10,604 bases of DNA from JBLIKP01 sp047635375 (GCA_047635375.1 JBLIKP010000083.1:1-10604), one strand, 5' to 3'; shown: positions 1 through 7,421, counted from the stretch's first letter. Notes: generated by a model from the sequence alone, not told the origin. Made by a program: numbers and translations.

Positions 1-11
1 ACTATCATTAA
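1..11 (+). CDS. higB: 3' tail of a probable HigB toxin gene (partial, runs off the left edge)
   Basis: Only the last codons are in the window: two bases of a preceding codon, then TAT CAT TAA, reading (D)-Y-H-stop if the cut codon is GAC. Many HigB/RelE-family toxins that sit just upstream of a HigA antitoxin end in D-Y-H, and the stop codon lies 10 bp before the higA start, the usual tight higB-higA spacing. HigB toxins are ribosome-dependent mRNA endonucleases held inactive by HigA. The call rests on three residues plus gene context, so it is an inference. The other two frames give no ending that I recognise. Confidence 0.42.
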
Positions 12-21
12 TTATTTAAAA

Positions 22-321
22 ATGGAAAAGCTAAATAACATACATCCCGGAGAAATTCTTTTAGAAGAGTTCCTAAAGCCTATGGCAATTTCTGCTTACC
101 GTCTTTCAAAAGATGTGCTAATTCCACAAACTAGGATTAGTGAAATCATTAAAGGTAGAAGAAGAATAACGGCAGACAACGCACTAAGACTCAGTAAATA
201 CTTTGGTACCTCTGCTAAATTTTGGCTTGGACTTCAAAACGACTACGATTTAGAAGAAGAAACCACAAAAAAAGCTGAGGAGCTTAATAGTATCCCGTCT
301 GCTACAATAAACGCGGCATAG
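22..321 (+). CDS. higA: HigA-family antitoxin, XRE-type DNA-binding protein
   Basis: This 99-aa protein matches the HigA antitoxin family. It opens with the family signature HPGEILLEEFLKPM (residues 8-21), followed by a helix-turn-helix around residues 24-60 that contains PQTRISEIIKGRRRITADNA, and then LSKYFGTSAKFWLGLQNDYDL (57-77), also typical. HigA binds and neutralises the HigB mRNA-cleaving toxin and, with it, represses the shared promoter. That promoter and nearly all of higB lie left of the window. The C-terminal 22 residues are polar and probably flexible. The start is the only ATG near the N-terminal signature, 10 bp after the probable higB stop. No disrupting change is visible, so the antitoxin looks intact. 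Some HigA relatives are solitary regulators, but the upstream D-Y-H tail argues for a pair. Confidence 0.9.
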   Translation: MEKLNNIHPGEILLEEFLKPMAISAYRLSKDVLIPQTRISEIIKGRRRITADNALRLSKYFGTSAKFWLGLQNDYDLEEETTKKAEELNSIPSATINAA

Positions 322-339
322 CACAATTTTCTTAATTGG

Positions 340-374
340 TAAATGATTTCATTTGAGCCAAATGAAATCATTTA
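340..374 (+). terminator. Perfect 16-bp hairpin after higA, possible terminator
   Basis: Bases 340-355 are the exact reverse complement of 359-374, leaving a 3-base loop (AGC). The stem has only three G-C pairs. The nearest T-rich stretch (TTTTATTT, 381-388) begins about 6 bases after the stem, so it is not a textbook intrinsic terminator. Its position 18 bp after the higA stop fits the end of the higBA transcript. A protein-binding palindrome is the alternative. Confidence 0.45.
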
Positions 375-467
375 ATTGAGTTTTATTTGAAATCTTCAAT
401 GTGCGCAAGGTTTGAGAATTGACTTTTCATTTTATCAACACCCGTAAATTTCCTCCTTTCATTTTCC

Positions 468-475
468 TATTTTTG
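468..475 (+). promoter_or_regulatory. Bacteroidota-type -7 promoter box for dnaE
   Basis: TATTTTTG is an exact match to the TAnnTTTG -7 element used by the main sigma factor of Bacteroidota. It lies 31 bp before the dnaE ATG, implying a 5' leader of roughly 25 bases. I see no TTTG or TTG at the expected 17-23 bp upstream distance, so the -33 element is weak or absent. The rest of the 322-506 gap holds only the hairpin at 340-374 and no gene that I can support. Confidence 0.55.
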
Positions 476-506
476 GTGTCCCATAAAATTAAATCCCGCA
501 CCGCAC

Positions 507-3500
507 ATGTACTTTATTTTTGATACCGAGACCACCGGACTTCCTCAGAATTACAATGCCCCCGTTTCCGATTCGGAGAACTGGCCCCGCCTCGTGCAGG
601 TCGCATGGCAAGTGCATGATGCTAAAGGTGATTTGGTCGAAGTCAAAAATTTCATCGTCAAGCCCGACGGATTTGATATTCCATTCGCAGTAGCGAAAAT
701 TCACGGAATCACCACTGAGCGCGCCAACCAAGAAGGGGTGGAGCTTAGTTTTGTACTCGAAGAATTTAATAAGTCGGTAAAGCAGGCGCAGTTTATTATT
801 GGTCATAATATTGAGTTCGATAATAACATAATGGGTGCTGAGTTCTACCGTCTTTCGGTGGAAACTCCTTTGCTTGATCTGCCAGTCCTGGATACCAAAA
901 ATCTGGGAACGGAGTATTGCGCAATTCCTGGTGGTCGTGGCGGGAGGTTCAAATGGCCTACCCTTACTGAGCTGCACACGAAATTATTCGGGGAAGCTTT
1001 TGGCGAAGCCCACAACGCAAGTGCCGATGTCGAGGCTACTGCCCGCTGTTTTCTGGAGCTTGTCCGCCTAAGTGTAATTGGTATTAAAGAGGCTGGATTA
1101 TCTCAAGACGATTTCAAGGCTTTCGCCGAAAACAACCCAAAAACCATCGAGCTTGTCGGTCTCAACATTGCGGCCTATAAGCCAATGGACCAAGAAACAT
1201 CATCATCGGCCCCCGAGCCTGATGCTCAAAGTCCTACAAAAAAATCAGGTTCAAAAGTAGACCTAACCGACGCTCCATTTGCTCACCTTCACGTACATTC
1301 GGCATATTCAGTGCTTCAGGCGACTACTGAGGTAAAAACCCTGGTCGCTACGGCTAAGGAAATGGGAATGCCCGCCGTTGCACTTACAGATCATTCCAAC
1401 ATGTATGGGGTGTTTTTATTCGTGAGAGAAGCGCTGGCTGCAGGAATTAAGCCAATTGTGGGATGTGAGTTAAATCTTTGCACCGATTTAAACGATAAAA
1501 AGAATAAAGACAATGGGAACCAACAGGTTTTAATTGCCAAGAATAAAAAAGGGTACCATAACCTGTCAAAGCTTTGTTCGATGAGCTTTACGGATGGGTT
1601 TTATTACGTTCCTAGGATTGATAAAAATGTCCTTTTAGAATTAAAGGGCGACCTAATAGCTACCACAGGTGGCGTTTTTGGAGAAATTCCTAACTTAATT
1701 TTAAATGTAGGAACAAATCAAGCCGAAGAAGCCTTCGTTTGGTGGAAGGAGAATTTCGGTGACGATTTTTATGTGGAGCTTAACCGCCACGGCGTTGAAG
1801 AGGAAGATCACGTGAATGAAGTGCTACTTCAATTTGCAAAGAAATACGATGTAAAGGTAATCGCGGCAAACAACACCTATTACACGGTGAAGGAAGATGC
1901 TACCGCGCAAGATATTCTCCTTTGTGTGAAGGACGGTAAGTCCCTGAATCAACCGAAGAAATTTATTGGTAGGCGTGGGAGGGAATTCCGCTACGGCCTG
2001 CCAAACAATGAGTTTTATCTGAAAACTCCACAGGAGATGAAAAAACTCTTCGCCGATATACCAGAGTCCATCACCAATATCAGCGAATTAATAGATAAGG
2101 TTGAAGAGTATCCGCTTAAGCGCGATGTGCTGCTTCCTAAATTTGATATTCCCGAAGGATTTGACGGGGAGGACGATTACCTGCGCCACCTCACCTACGA
2201 AGGAGCTAAAAAACGTTACCCAGAGCTTACTCCAGAAATTACGGAGCGTCTTGATTTTGAATTAGAAACCATTAAAAAGACTGGATACCCTGGTTATTTC
2301 TTAATTGTGCAGGATTTCACCTCGCAAGCAAGAAAGATGGGAGTTTCTGTCGGTCCCGGAAGGGGTTCTGCAGCAGGATCGGCGGTGGCGTATTGTACGG
2401 CGATTACCAACGTTGACCCCATAAAGTACGACCTGCTTTTTGAGCGTTTCCTAAATCCCGATCGTGTATCCCTTCCCGATATTGACATCGACTTTGATGA
2501 TGAAGGTCGTGGCCGAATCATTGATTGGGTAGTAGAAAAATACGGGAAGCACCAGGTAGCGCAGATTATCACCTACGGCACCATGGCGGCAAAAAGTGCG
2601 ATTCGTGACACCGCGCGTGCCATGGATTTACCGTTGCCCGATGCCGATAGAATTGCGAAATTGGTTCCAGACACTTCCCTCGCGAAAATCTTCGGAATGG
2701 ATACTGAAGCCCTGCGTGAAAAACTTGGCGCCGATCAAATGGCTTTGGCCGAGCAGCTAATCGCTATTTCTAAATCTACTCAGCTAGATGGGGTGACCTT
2801 GCAGCAAGCCATAAAATTAGAGGGCTCAGTAAGAAACACTGGAACGCACGCCTGTGGGGTAATTATCACGCCAAGTGATATCCGCGAGCACATTCCAATT
2901 ACGATTTCCAAGGATTCTGACCTTTACGTAACGCAGTACGACAACTCGGTGGTTGAATCTGCAGGAATGCTGAAAATGGACTTCTTAGGACTTAAAACCC
3001 TAACCATTATCAAGGATGCTATCGCCATCATTAAAATGCGTCATGGTGTTGAGATTGACCCAGATACCATTCCGCTTGACGATCCCAAAACTTACGAACT
3101 TTATCAAAAAGGGGAGACTAACGGAACATTTCAGTTTGAGTCTGAAGGGATGCAAAAGCACCTGAAGGCGCTAAAACCTGATAAATTCGGCGATTTAATT
3201 GCGATGAACGCCCTGTATCGTCCGGGCCCAATAGAATATATTCCAAATTTCATTGCACGTAAAAATGGGGATGAAGACATCGTGTTCGACATCCCCGACA
3301 TGGAGGAATACCTCGCCGAGACCTACGGAATTACCGTTTATCAAGAGCAGGTGATGTTGCTTTCGCAGAAACTCGCAGGATTCACAAAAGGTGAGGCCGA
3401 CGTGCTGCGTAAGGCGATGGGTAAAAAGATCTTCAAGTTACTGGAAGAGCTTAAGCCTAAATTCCTTAACGGTTGTAAGGAGCGTGGCCACGACGTTAAA

Positions 3501-4787
3501 ATGGCCGAAAAGGTTTGGAAGGATTGGGAGGCTTTTGCTGCCTATGCCTTTAACAAATCTCACTCTACTTGTTATTCGATTGTAGCTTTTCATACAGCGT
3601 ATTTAAAGGCAAATTATCCCGCCGAATATATGGCGTCGGTAATGACGCACAACATGAACGACATGAAGAAGATTACCTTCTTTATGGATGAGTGTAAACG
3701 CGCTGGAATTCCTGTACTCGGTCCCGATATTAATGAGTCTACCTATAAGTTTGTGGTAAATGATAATGGAGAAATCCGTTTCGGACTTGGAGCCATTAGA
3801 GGAGTGGGAGAGGGCGCTGTTGAATCCATAGTTGATGAAAGAACCAAAAACGGTCCATTCCGCTCGATTTTTGATGTCACCAAACGAATCGACCTCCGTG
3901 CTGCCAACAAGAAAACCATGGAAGGAATGGCCTACGGTGGCGGATTCGATTCCTTTAAAAGTGTGCACCGTGCACAGTATTTCTTTGCACATCCAAATGA
4001 GGGGCAGACTTTAATAGAACGCGCCATTAAGTTTGGAAGTAGATATCAGGAACAGCTTAACAGTAATCAGCAGTCCCTTTTTGGTGGCGGTGCCGAGGTG
4101 GAAATGCCTGACCCCGCCATTCACGATTGTCCAGAGTGGCATTCGTTGGATCAATTAAATAAAGAAAAAGATGTTATTGGGATTTACCTTTCAGGACATC
4201 CGCTTGACCCATATCGTATGGAGATGGAGCATTTCTGTACGTGCAACTGTCCTGATTATGAAAGCTATTTAAATCGTACTATTTGCGTGGCAGGTATGAT
4301 CACCGAAGTTGCCATCAGGCGTAGTAACCGAGATAATAATGAGTTCGGGCTATTCACCATTGAAGATTATAAAGGTCCGCTTAAGATGGCGCTTTTTGGA
4401 GAGCAGTTTTTGAAATTCAGACATTTCCTTGAAGTTGGAAAGCTTTTGTTTTTTACTGGAAGAGTGGAGACACGCGGGAAATGGAGTGATTTAATAGAGC
4501 TTAAACTTGATAAAATTGACCTTTTAAGCGAGGTCAGAGAAAAAAGACTTGCTGGAATCGAGGTCGAGCTAGATTTAAAAGAAATTAGCAATACCCTTAT
4601 TTCCGACCTAGGTGAATTGATTGAAGCTCATCCGGGGGAGTGCGGATTAAAATTTAAAATTTGGGAATCCGACAAAATGGTATCAGTGAATTTAGCGTCC
4701 CATAAAGGAAAAATAAACCCAGGAGAAGAGTTTTTACAAGGCTTGGAACGTATTGGTTTAAAGAGCTATAGGTTCAACAAGAGTTAA
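507..4787 (+). CDS. dnaE: DNA polymerase III alpha subunit with fused N-terminal 3'-5' exonuclease
   Basis: Replicative polymerase, 1426 aa. Residues 1-190 form a DnaQ-like proofreading exonuclease with all DEDDh residues present: D6 and E8 (DTET), D105 (HNIEFD), H169 and D174 (HNASADVEAT). A polar linker (about 225-255) leads to the PHP domain (about 257-480), which starts HLHVHSAYS and has TDH at 294-296. Its last metal motif appears eroded (N456, Y458). The palm has GPGRGSAAGS (616-625) and the catalytic acids in PDIDIDFD (657-664) and D825 (KMDFLGLK). A helix-hairpin-helix region follows (about 1060-1150), then a probable beta-clamp peptide QQSLF (1188-1192), LSGHPLDPY (1228-1236) and an OB fold (about 1256-1340). 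Proofreading and synthesis are therefore in one chain, as in PolC, but with the exonuclease in front of PHP rather than inserted in it. The ATG at 507 places D6-E8 at the usual distance from the N-terminus. Confidence 0.97.
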   Translation: MYFIFDTETTGLPQNYNAPVSDSENWPRLVQVAWQVHDAKGDLVEVKNFIVKPDGFDIPFAVAKIHGITTERANQEGVELSFVLEEFNKSVKQAQFIIGHNIEFDNNIMGAEFYRLSVETPLLDLPVLDTKNLGTEYCAIPGGRGGRFKWPTLTELHTKLFGEAFGEAHNASADVEATARCFLELVRLSVIGIKEAGLSQDDFKAFAENNPKTIELVGLNIAAYKPMDQETSSSAPEPDAQSPTKKSGSKVDLTDAPFAHLHVHSAYSVLQATTEVKTLVATAKEMGMPAVALTDHSNMYGVFLFVREALAAGIKPIVGCELNLCTDLNDKKNKDNGNQQVLIAKNKKGYHNLSKLCSMSFTDGFYYVPRIDKNVLLELKGDLIATTGGVFGEIPNLILNVGTNQAEEAFVWWKENFGDDFYVELNRHGVEEEDHVNEVLLQFAKKYDVKVIAANNTYYTVKEDATAQDILLCVKDGKSLNQPKKFIGRRGREFRYGLPNNEFYLKTPQEMKKLFADIPESITNISELIDKVEEYPLKRDVLLPKFDIPEGFDGEDDYLRHLTYEGAKKRYPELTPEITERLDFELETIKKTGYPGYFLIVQDFTSQARKMGVSVGPGRGSAAGSAVAYCTAITNVDPIKYDLLFERFLNPDRVSLPDIDIDFDDEGRGRIIDWVVEKYGKHQVAQIITYGTMAAKSAIRDTARAMDLPLPDADRIAKLVPDTSLAKIFGMDTEALREKLGADQMALAEQLIAISKSTQLDGVTLQQAIKLEGSVRNTGTHACGVIITPSDIREHIPITISKDSDLYVTQYDNSVVESAGMLKMDFLGLKTLTIIKDAIAIIKMRHGVEIDPDTIPLDDPKTYELYQKGETNGTFQFESEGMQKHLKALKPDKFGDLIAMNALYRPGPIEYIPNFIARKNGDEDIVFDIPDMEEYLAETYGITVYQEQVMLLSQKLAGFTKGEADVLRKAMGKKIFKLLEELKPKFLNGCKERGHDVKMAEKVWKDWEAFAAYAFNKSHSTCYSIVAFHTAYLKANYPAEYMASVMTHNMNDMKKITFFMDECKRAGIPVLGPDINESTYKFVVNDNGEIRFGLGAIRGVGEGAVESIVDERTKNGPFRSIFDVTKRIDLRAANKKTMEGMAYGGGFDSFKSVHRAQYFFAHPNEGQTLIERAIKFGSRYQEQLNSNQQSLFGGGAEVEMPDPAIHDCPEWHSLDQLNKEKDVIGIYLSGHPLDPYRMEMEHFCTCNCPDYESYLNRTICVAGMITEVAIRRSNRDNNEFGLFTIEDYKGPLKMALFGEQFLKFRHFLEVGKLLFFTGRVETRGKWSDLIELKLDKIDLLSEVREKRLAGIEVELDLKEISNTLISDLGELIEAHPGECGLKFKIWESDKMVSVNLASHKGKINPGEEFLQGLERIGLKSYRFNKS

Positions 4788-4795
4788 GGATTATT

Positions 4796-4821
4796 TTTGG
4801 CAAAACATTTATGTATATTTG
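4796..4821 (+). promoter_or_regulatory. trxA promoter with exact -7 box
   Basis: TATATTTG (4814-4821) matches TAnnTTTG exactly, 42 bp before the trxA ATG. A TTTG at 4796-4799 could be the -33 element, but the 14-bp gap is shorter than the 17-23 bp usually reported, so that half is uncertain. The leader that follows is A-rich just ahead of the ATG and carries a short 9-base-spaced repeat of TTAAAC (4840-4845 and 4849-4854). Confidence 0.65.
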
Positions 4822-4863
4822 CGGTTCTTAAAGAGAAATTTAAACACATTAAACGATATTATT

Positions 4864-5181
4864 ATGGCATTAGAGATTAATGACGCCAACTTTGAAGAAG
4901 TTGTATTGAAATCTGATAAACCAGTATTGGTTGACTTTTGGGCAGAATGGTGCGGACCATGTCGCATGGTTGGACCAATCGTGGAAGAATTAGCTAAAGA
5001 TTTTGAAGGAAAAGCAGTTGTAGGTAAAGTTAACGTAGATAACAACCCAGGTGTTTCTCAAAAATTCGGAATCCGTAACATTCCTGCATTACTTGTTTTC
5101 AAAAACGGTGAAGTAGTTGATAAGCAAGTTGGAGCAGTTCCAAAAAGCGTATTAGCTTCAAAAATAAACGCTCAATTATAA
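4864..5181 (+). CDS. trxA: Thioredoxin
   Basis: Small cytoplasmic thiol-disulfide oxidoreductase of 105 aa, the normal thioredoxin length. It has the redox motif WCGPC with C30 and C33, the buried acid D24 (VDFWAEW), and the cis-proline P74 in NIPALLVF. It has no signal peptide, so it should act in the cytosol, passing electrons from thioredoxin reductase to targets such as ribonucleotide reductase and peroxiredoxins. The ATG at 4864 is chosen over a TTG at 4819 because the TTG lies inside the -7 promoter box and would add 15 residues foreign to the family. The gene is bounded by its own promoter (4796-4821) and terminator (5211-5243), so it is probably mainly monocistronic with some read-through into the DUF58 gene. 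Confidence 0.97.
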   Translation: MALEINDANFEEVVLKSDKPVLVDFWAEWCGPCRMVGPIVEELAKDFEGKAVVGKVNVDNNPGVSQKFGIRNIPALLVFKNGEVVDKQVGAVPKSVLASKINAQL

Positions 5182-5210
5182 GAAATTATAACATTTAGCG
5201 TTAAAAAATT

Positions 5211-5243
5211 AAAGGTTTAGGCATTTTGCTTAAACCTTTTTTT
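5211..5243 (+). terminator. Intrinsic terminator after trxA
   Basis: AAAGGTTTA (5211-5219) pairs perfectly with TAAACCTTT (5231-5239) around an 11-base loop, and the T-run continues to 5243 (seven Ts in all). It lies 29 bp after the trxA stop. Its end is only 16 bp before the DUF58 start codon, so it may also limit read-through into that gene. Confidence 0.8.
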
Positions 5244-5259
5244 GTTGCATCTTCATTTT

Positions 5260-6168
5260 ATGGCAGGCATTATTAACCTTAGCGAAGTAGATCAATTTCA
5301 GAACCTCGAGTTTCTCGCGAAACAAGTGGTGGCTGGATTTATCACGGGTCTTCATAAAAGTCCTTTCCACGGTTTTTCTGTTGAATTCTCTGAACATCGC
5401 CTGTATAATAATGGGGAGTCAATAAAGAACATTGACTGGAAACTTTATGCTAGGTCAGAAAAGCTCTTCGTAAAGCGATTTGAGGAGGAAACTAATCTTC
5501 GGTGTCATATAGTTATCGACCATAGTTCTTCCATGTTTTACCCTGATAAAAGGGAGAACAAGCTTCACTTTTCATTGTTGTCGGCTGCGGCGATAATTCA
5601 ATTGTTAAAAAGACAGCGTGATGCGGCTGGATTAAGTGTGATGTCTGATGCGCTTGAAGTACATACCCCAGCCAAGAGTAATAATGTACATCTGAATTTC
5701 ATCTACAGTGAGATGGAGAAGCTTTTTGAAAACCAAATTCCCAATAAAGTCGCTGATATCCCTAAAGTTCTTCACCAGATTGCCGAGGCCATTCACAAAC
5801 GCTCGTTAGTTGTTATTTTTAGCGATATGTTTGATAATGAAAACAGCGAGAAGATTTTCGATGCGCTTCAACATCTAAGACATTATAATAATGAGGTGGT
5901 GCTTTTCCACGTCACCGATAAATCCACTGAGCTTGACTTCGATTTTGAAGATCGCCCGTACAAATTCACCGATTTAGAAAGTGGGGAAGAGGTTAAAGTT
6001 CAAGCTGGAGATATCAAAGAAATCTATAAAGAAAGAATAAGTTCGTTAAAGCATCAACTTTCTTTAAAGTGTGCCCAATACGGTATAGATTTCGTGGAAG
6101 CAGATATTAAAGCTGGTTTTGGACCTGTTTTACAGGCCTATTTAGTGAAACGTCAGAAAATGGCTTAA
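5260..6168 (+). CDS. DUF58 protein with a von Willebrand A-like fold
   Basis: A 302-aa DUF58 protein. The DUF58 core is visible at residues 42-65, ending IDWKLYAR; the family consensus is close to G-x-x-R-x-Y-x-x-G-D-x-x-R-x-I-D-W. A vWA-like metal site follows: D87-x-S89-x-S91 (IDHSSSM) and a later acid at D189 (FSDMFDN). I see no transmembrane segment or signal peptide, so it should be cytosolic. DUF58 proteins usually accompany MoxR-type AAA+ ATPases and Bat vWA proteins and are thought to act in chaperone or assembly roles; the exact function is not settled. No moxR is in the window. The ATG at 5260 is preferred over an in-frame TTG at 5242 that falls within the trxA terminator. Its stop overlaps the stop of the convergent aminotransferase gene. 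Confidence 0.88.
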   Translation: MAGIINLSEVDQFQNLEFLAKQVVAGFITGLHKSPFHGFSVEFSEHRLYNNGESIKNIDWKLYARSEKLFVKRFEEETNLRCHIVIDHSSSMFYPDKRENKLHFSLLSAAAIIQLLKRQRDAAGLSVMSDALEVHTPAKSNNVHLNFIYSEMEKLFENQIPNKVADIPKVLHQIAEAIHKRSLVVIFSDMFDNENSEKIFDALQHLRHYNNEVVLFHVTDKSTELDFDFEDRPYKFTDLESGEEVKVQAGDIKEIYKERISSLKHQLSLKCAQYGIDFVEADIKAGFGPVLQAYLVKRQKMA

Positions 6169-7352
6169 GATGTAGCTATTCCCTTTAATATAGTTTCACA
6201 TGCAACTTCTATTTCTTCATTGGTAATCGTAAGAGGCGGTGCGATTCTCATGCTGTGCTCATTAAATAAGAACCAATCGGTGATTACTCCATTCGCAATA
6301 CAATAGTCAATGACCTTATGATTTATTGCTGCTGTTCCAAGATCCAAAGAAAGTAACAAGCCTTTTCCGCTTATCCCTTTTATTTTTGGATGAACCAATA
6401 ACTTTCTAAAAATGGATTCTTTATAATTTACATCGCGTATAAGCGAGTGCTCAGTCAAAATCTCTAAGGATGCTAATGCAGCGGCACAACTTACTGGATG
6501 CCCACCAAAGGTAGTAATATGACCTAAAACAGGGTTTTTTGAAAGGAACTCCATGTTGCGTTGTGAACTCACAAAGGCGCCTAATGGCATCCCTCCACCA
6601 AAGGCTTTCGCAATGGTAATAGCGTCAGGAACTATGCCGTGATGTTCAAAGGCAAACAGTTTTCCAGTCCGTCCCATTCCACTCTGAATCTCATCAAATA
6701 TTAATAATGTGCCAGTTTCTCTTGTCCGCCGGCGTAGTGCCGAAATAAAGGCTATTTTGGATGGTATTGCTCCAGCTTCACCTTGAATGGGTTCGACAAA
6801 AACTGCAGCAGTTTTATCGGTAATGGCATCTATTGAGTTAGGGTCATTATAATCGGCATGAGTTATTCCAGGTAAAAAAGGTCCATACCCACCTGTGAAA
6901 TAATCTGAGCCCATTAAACTTAAGGCTCCGTGAGTACTTCCATGATACGCATTTTTAAAGGCGACAAAGTCGGTTTTCCCAGTCACTTTTTTTGCCATTT
7001 TCATGGCTCCTTCAATCGCTTCACTTCCCGAATTCACAAAATATACTGAGTTTAATTCCTCAGGTAGGTGTTGCGTCAACTTTTCTGCAAGCTTAATTTG
7101 TGGGGACTGAATATACTCCCCATAAACCATCGTATGCAAGTAACTATCTACTTGCTCCTTAATTGCGGTTTTAATCCGTTCATTTTGATGACCAAGATTA
7201 CTAACACTAATTCCTGAAATTAGATCCAAGTATTTTTCCCCTTTAGGTCCAAGTAAATAATTCCCTTGACTTCCTGCGATTTCAATTCCCATAGGCTCTT
7301 CACTTGTAGGTGCAAGAACTTGTTTAAATCGTTGTCTTAAGGTTTCTTTCAT
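6165..7352 (-). CDS. PLP-dependent class III aminotransferase (acetylornithine/ornithine/4-aminobutyrate type)
   Basis: This 395-aa protein has the full set of class III (fold type I) landmarks. SGSEA (108-112) binds cofactor phosphate, AYHG (135-138) stacks on the PLP ring, and FVEPIQGEAG (185-194) precedes the PLP-pyridine acid D220 in IFDEIQSGMGRTGKLF. The Schiff-base lysine is K249 in IAKAFGGGMPLGA, and ITTFGGHP (279-286) is the usual C-terminal landmark. It should move an amino group from an amino acid, often at an omega position, to a 2-oxo acid in the cytosol. The sequence alone does not separate acetylornithine, ornithine, 4-aminobutyrate or lysine substrates, and no arginine-biosynthesis gene is nearby, so I give no symbol. 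A terminator upstream (7422-7456) isolates it from the sigma-factor unit. I found no exact TAnnTTTG box in its 70-bp leader. Confidence 0.93.
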   Translation of the reverse strand: MKETLRQRFKQVLAPTSEEPMGIEIAGSQGNYLLGPKGEKYLDLISGISVSNLGHQNERIKTAIKEQVDSYLHTMVYGEYIQSPQIKLAEKLTQHLPEELNSVYFVNSGSEAIEGAMKMAKKVTGKTDFVAFKNAYHGSTHGALSLMGSDYFTGGYGPFLPGITHADYNDPNSIDAITDKTAAVFVEPIQGEAGAIPSKIAFISALRRRTRETGTLLIFDEIQSGMGRTGKLFAFEHHGIVPDAITIAKAFGGGMPLGAFVSSQRNMEFLSKNPVLGHITTFGGHPVSCAAALASLEILTEHSLIRDVNYKESIFRKLLVHPKIKGISGKGLLLSLDLGTAAINHKVIDYCIANGVITDWFLFNEHSMRIAPPLTITNEEIEVACETILKGIATS

Positions 7353-7421
7353 GGCTGGACTCTATGGAAGGATAAGTGTTTTGTAGGGACTAATTTCTAT
7401 TTTATTATGTTAAATAGAAGC

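Noticed and set aside
489..977. 162-codon open frame on the minus strand opposite the dnaE exonuclease region
   Set aside because: It is antisense to a strongly conserved domain with intact catalytic residues, resembles no family I know, and has the composition expected of a shadow frame.
3603..3992. 129-codon open frame on the minus strand inside dnaE
   Set aside because: It lies opposite the conserved polymerase C-terminal region and has no recognisable domain or start context.
4840..4854. Short TTAAAC repeat in the trxA leader as a regulatory operator
   Set aside because: Two 6-base AT-rich copies are expected by chance in this sequence; mentioned only in the promoter note.
4819..4863. 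Possible longer thioredoxin starting at the TTG at 4819
   Set aside because: The TTG is part of the -7 promoter box, and the extra 15 residues do not match thioredoxins; the ATG at 4864 gives the standard length.
5242..5259. Possible longer DUF58 protein starting at the TTG at 5242
   Set aside because: That codon lies at the T-run of the trxA terminator; the ATG at 5260 is a better start.
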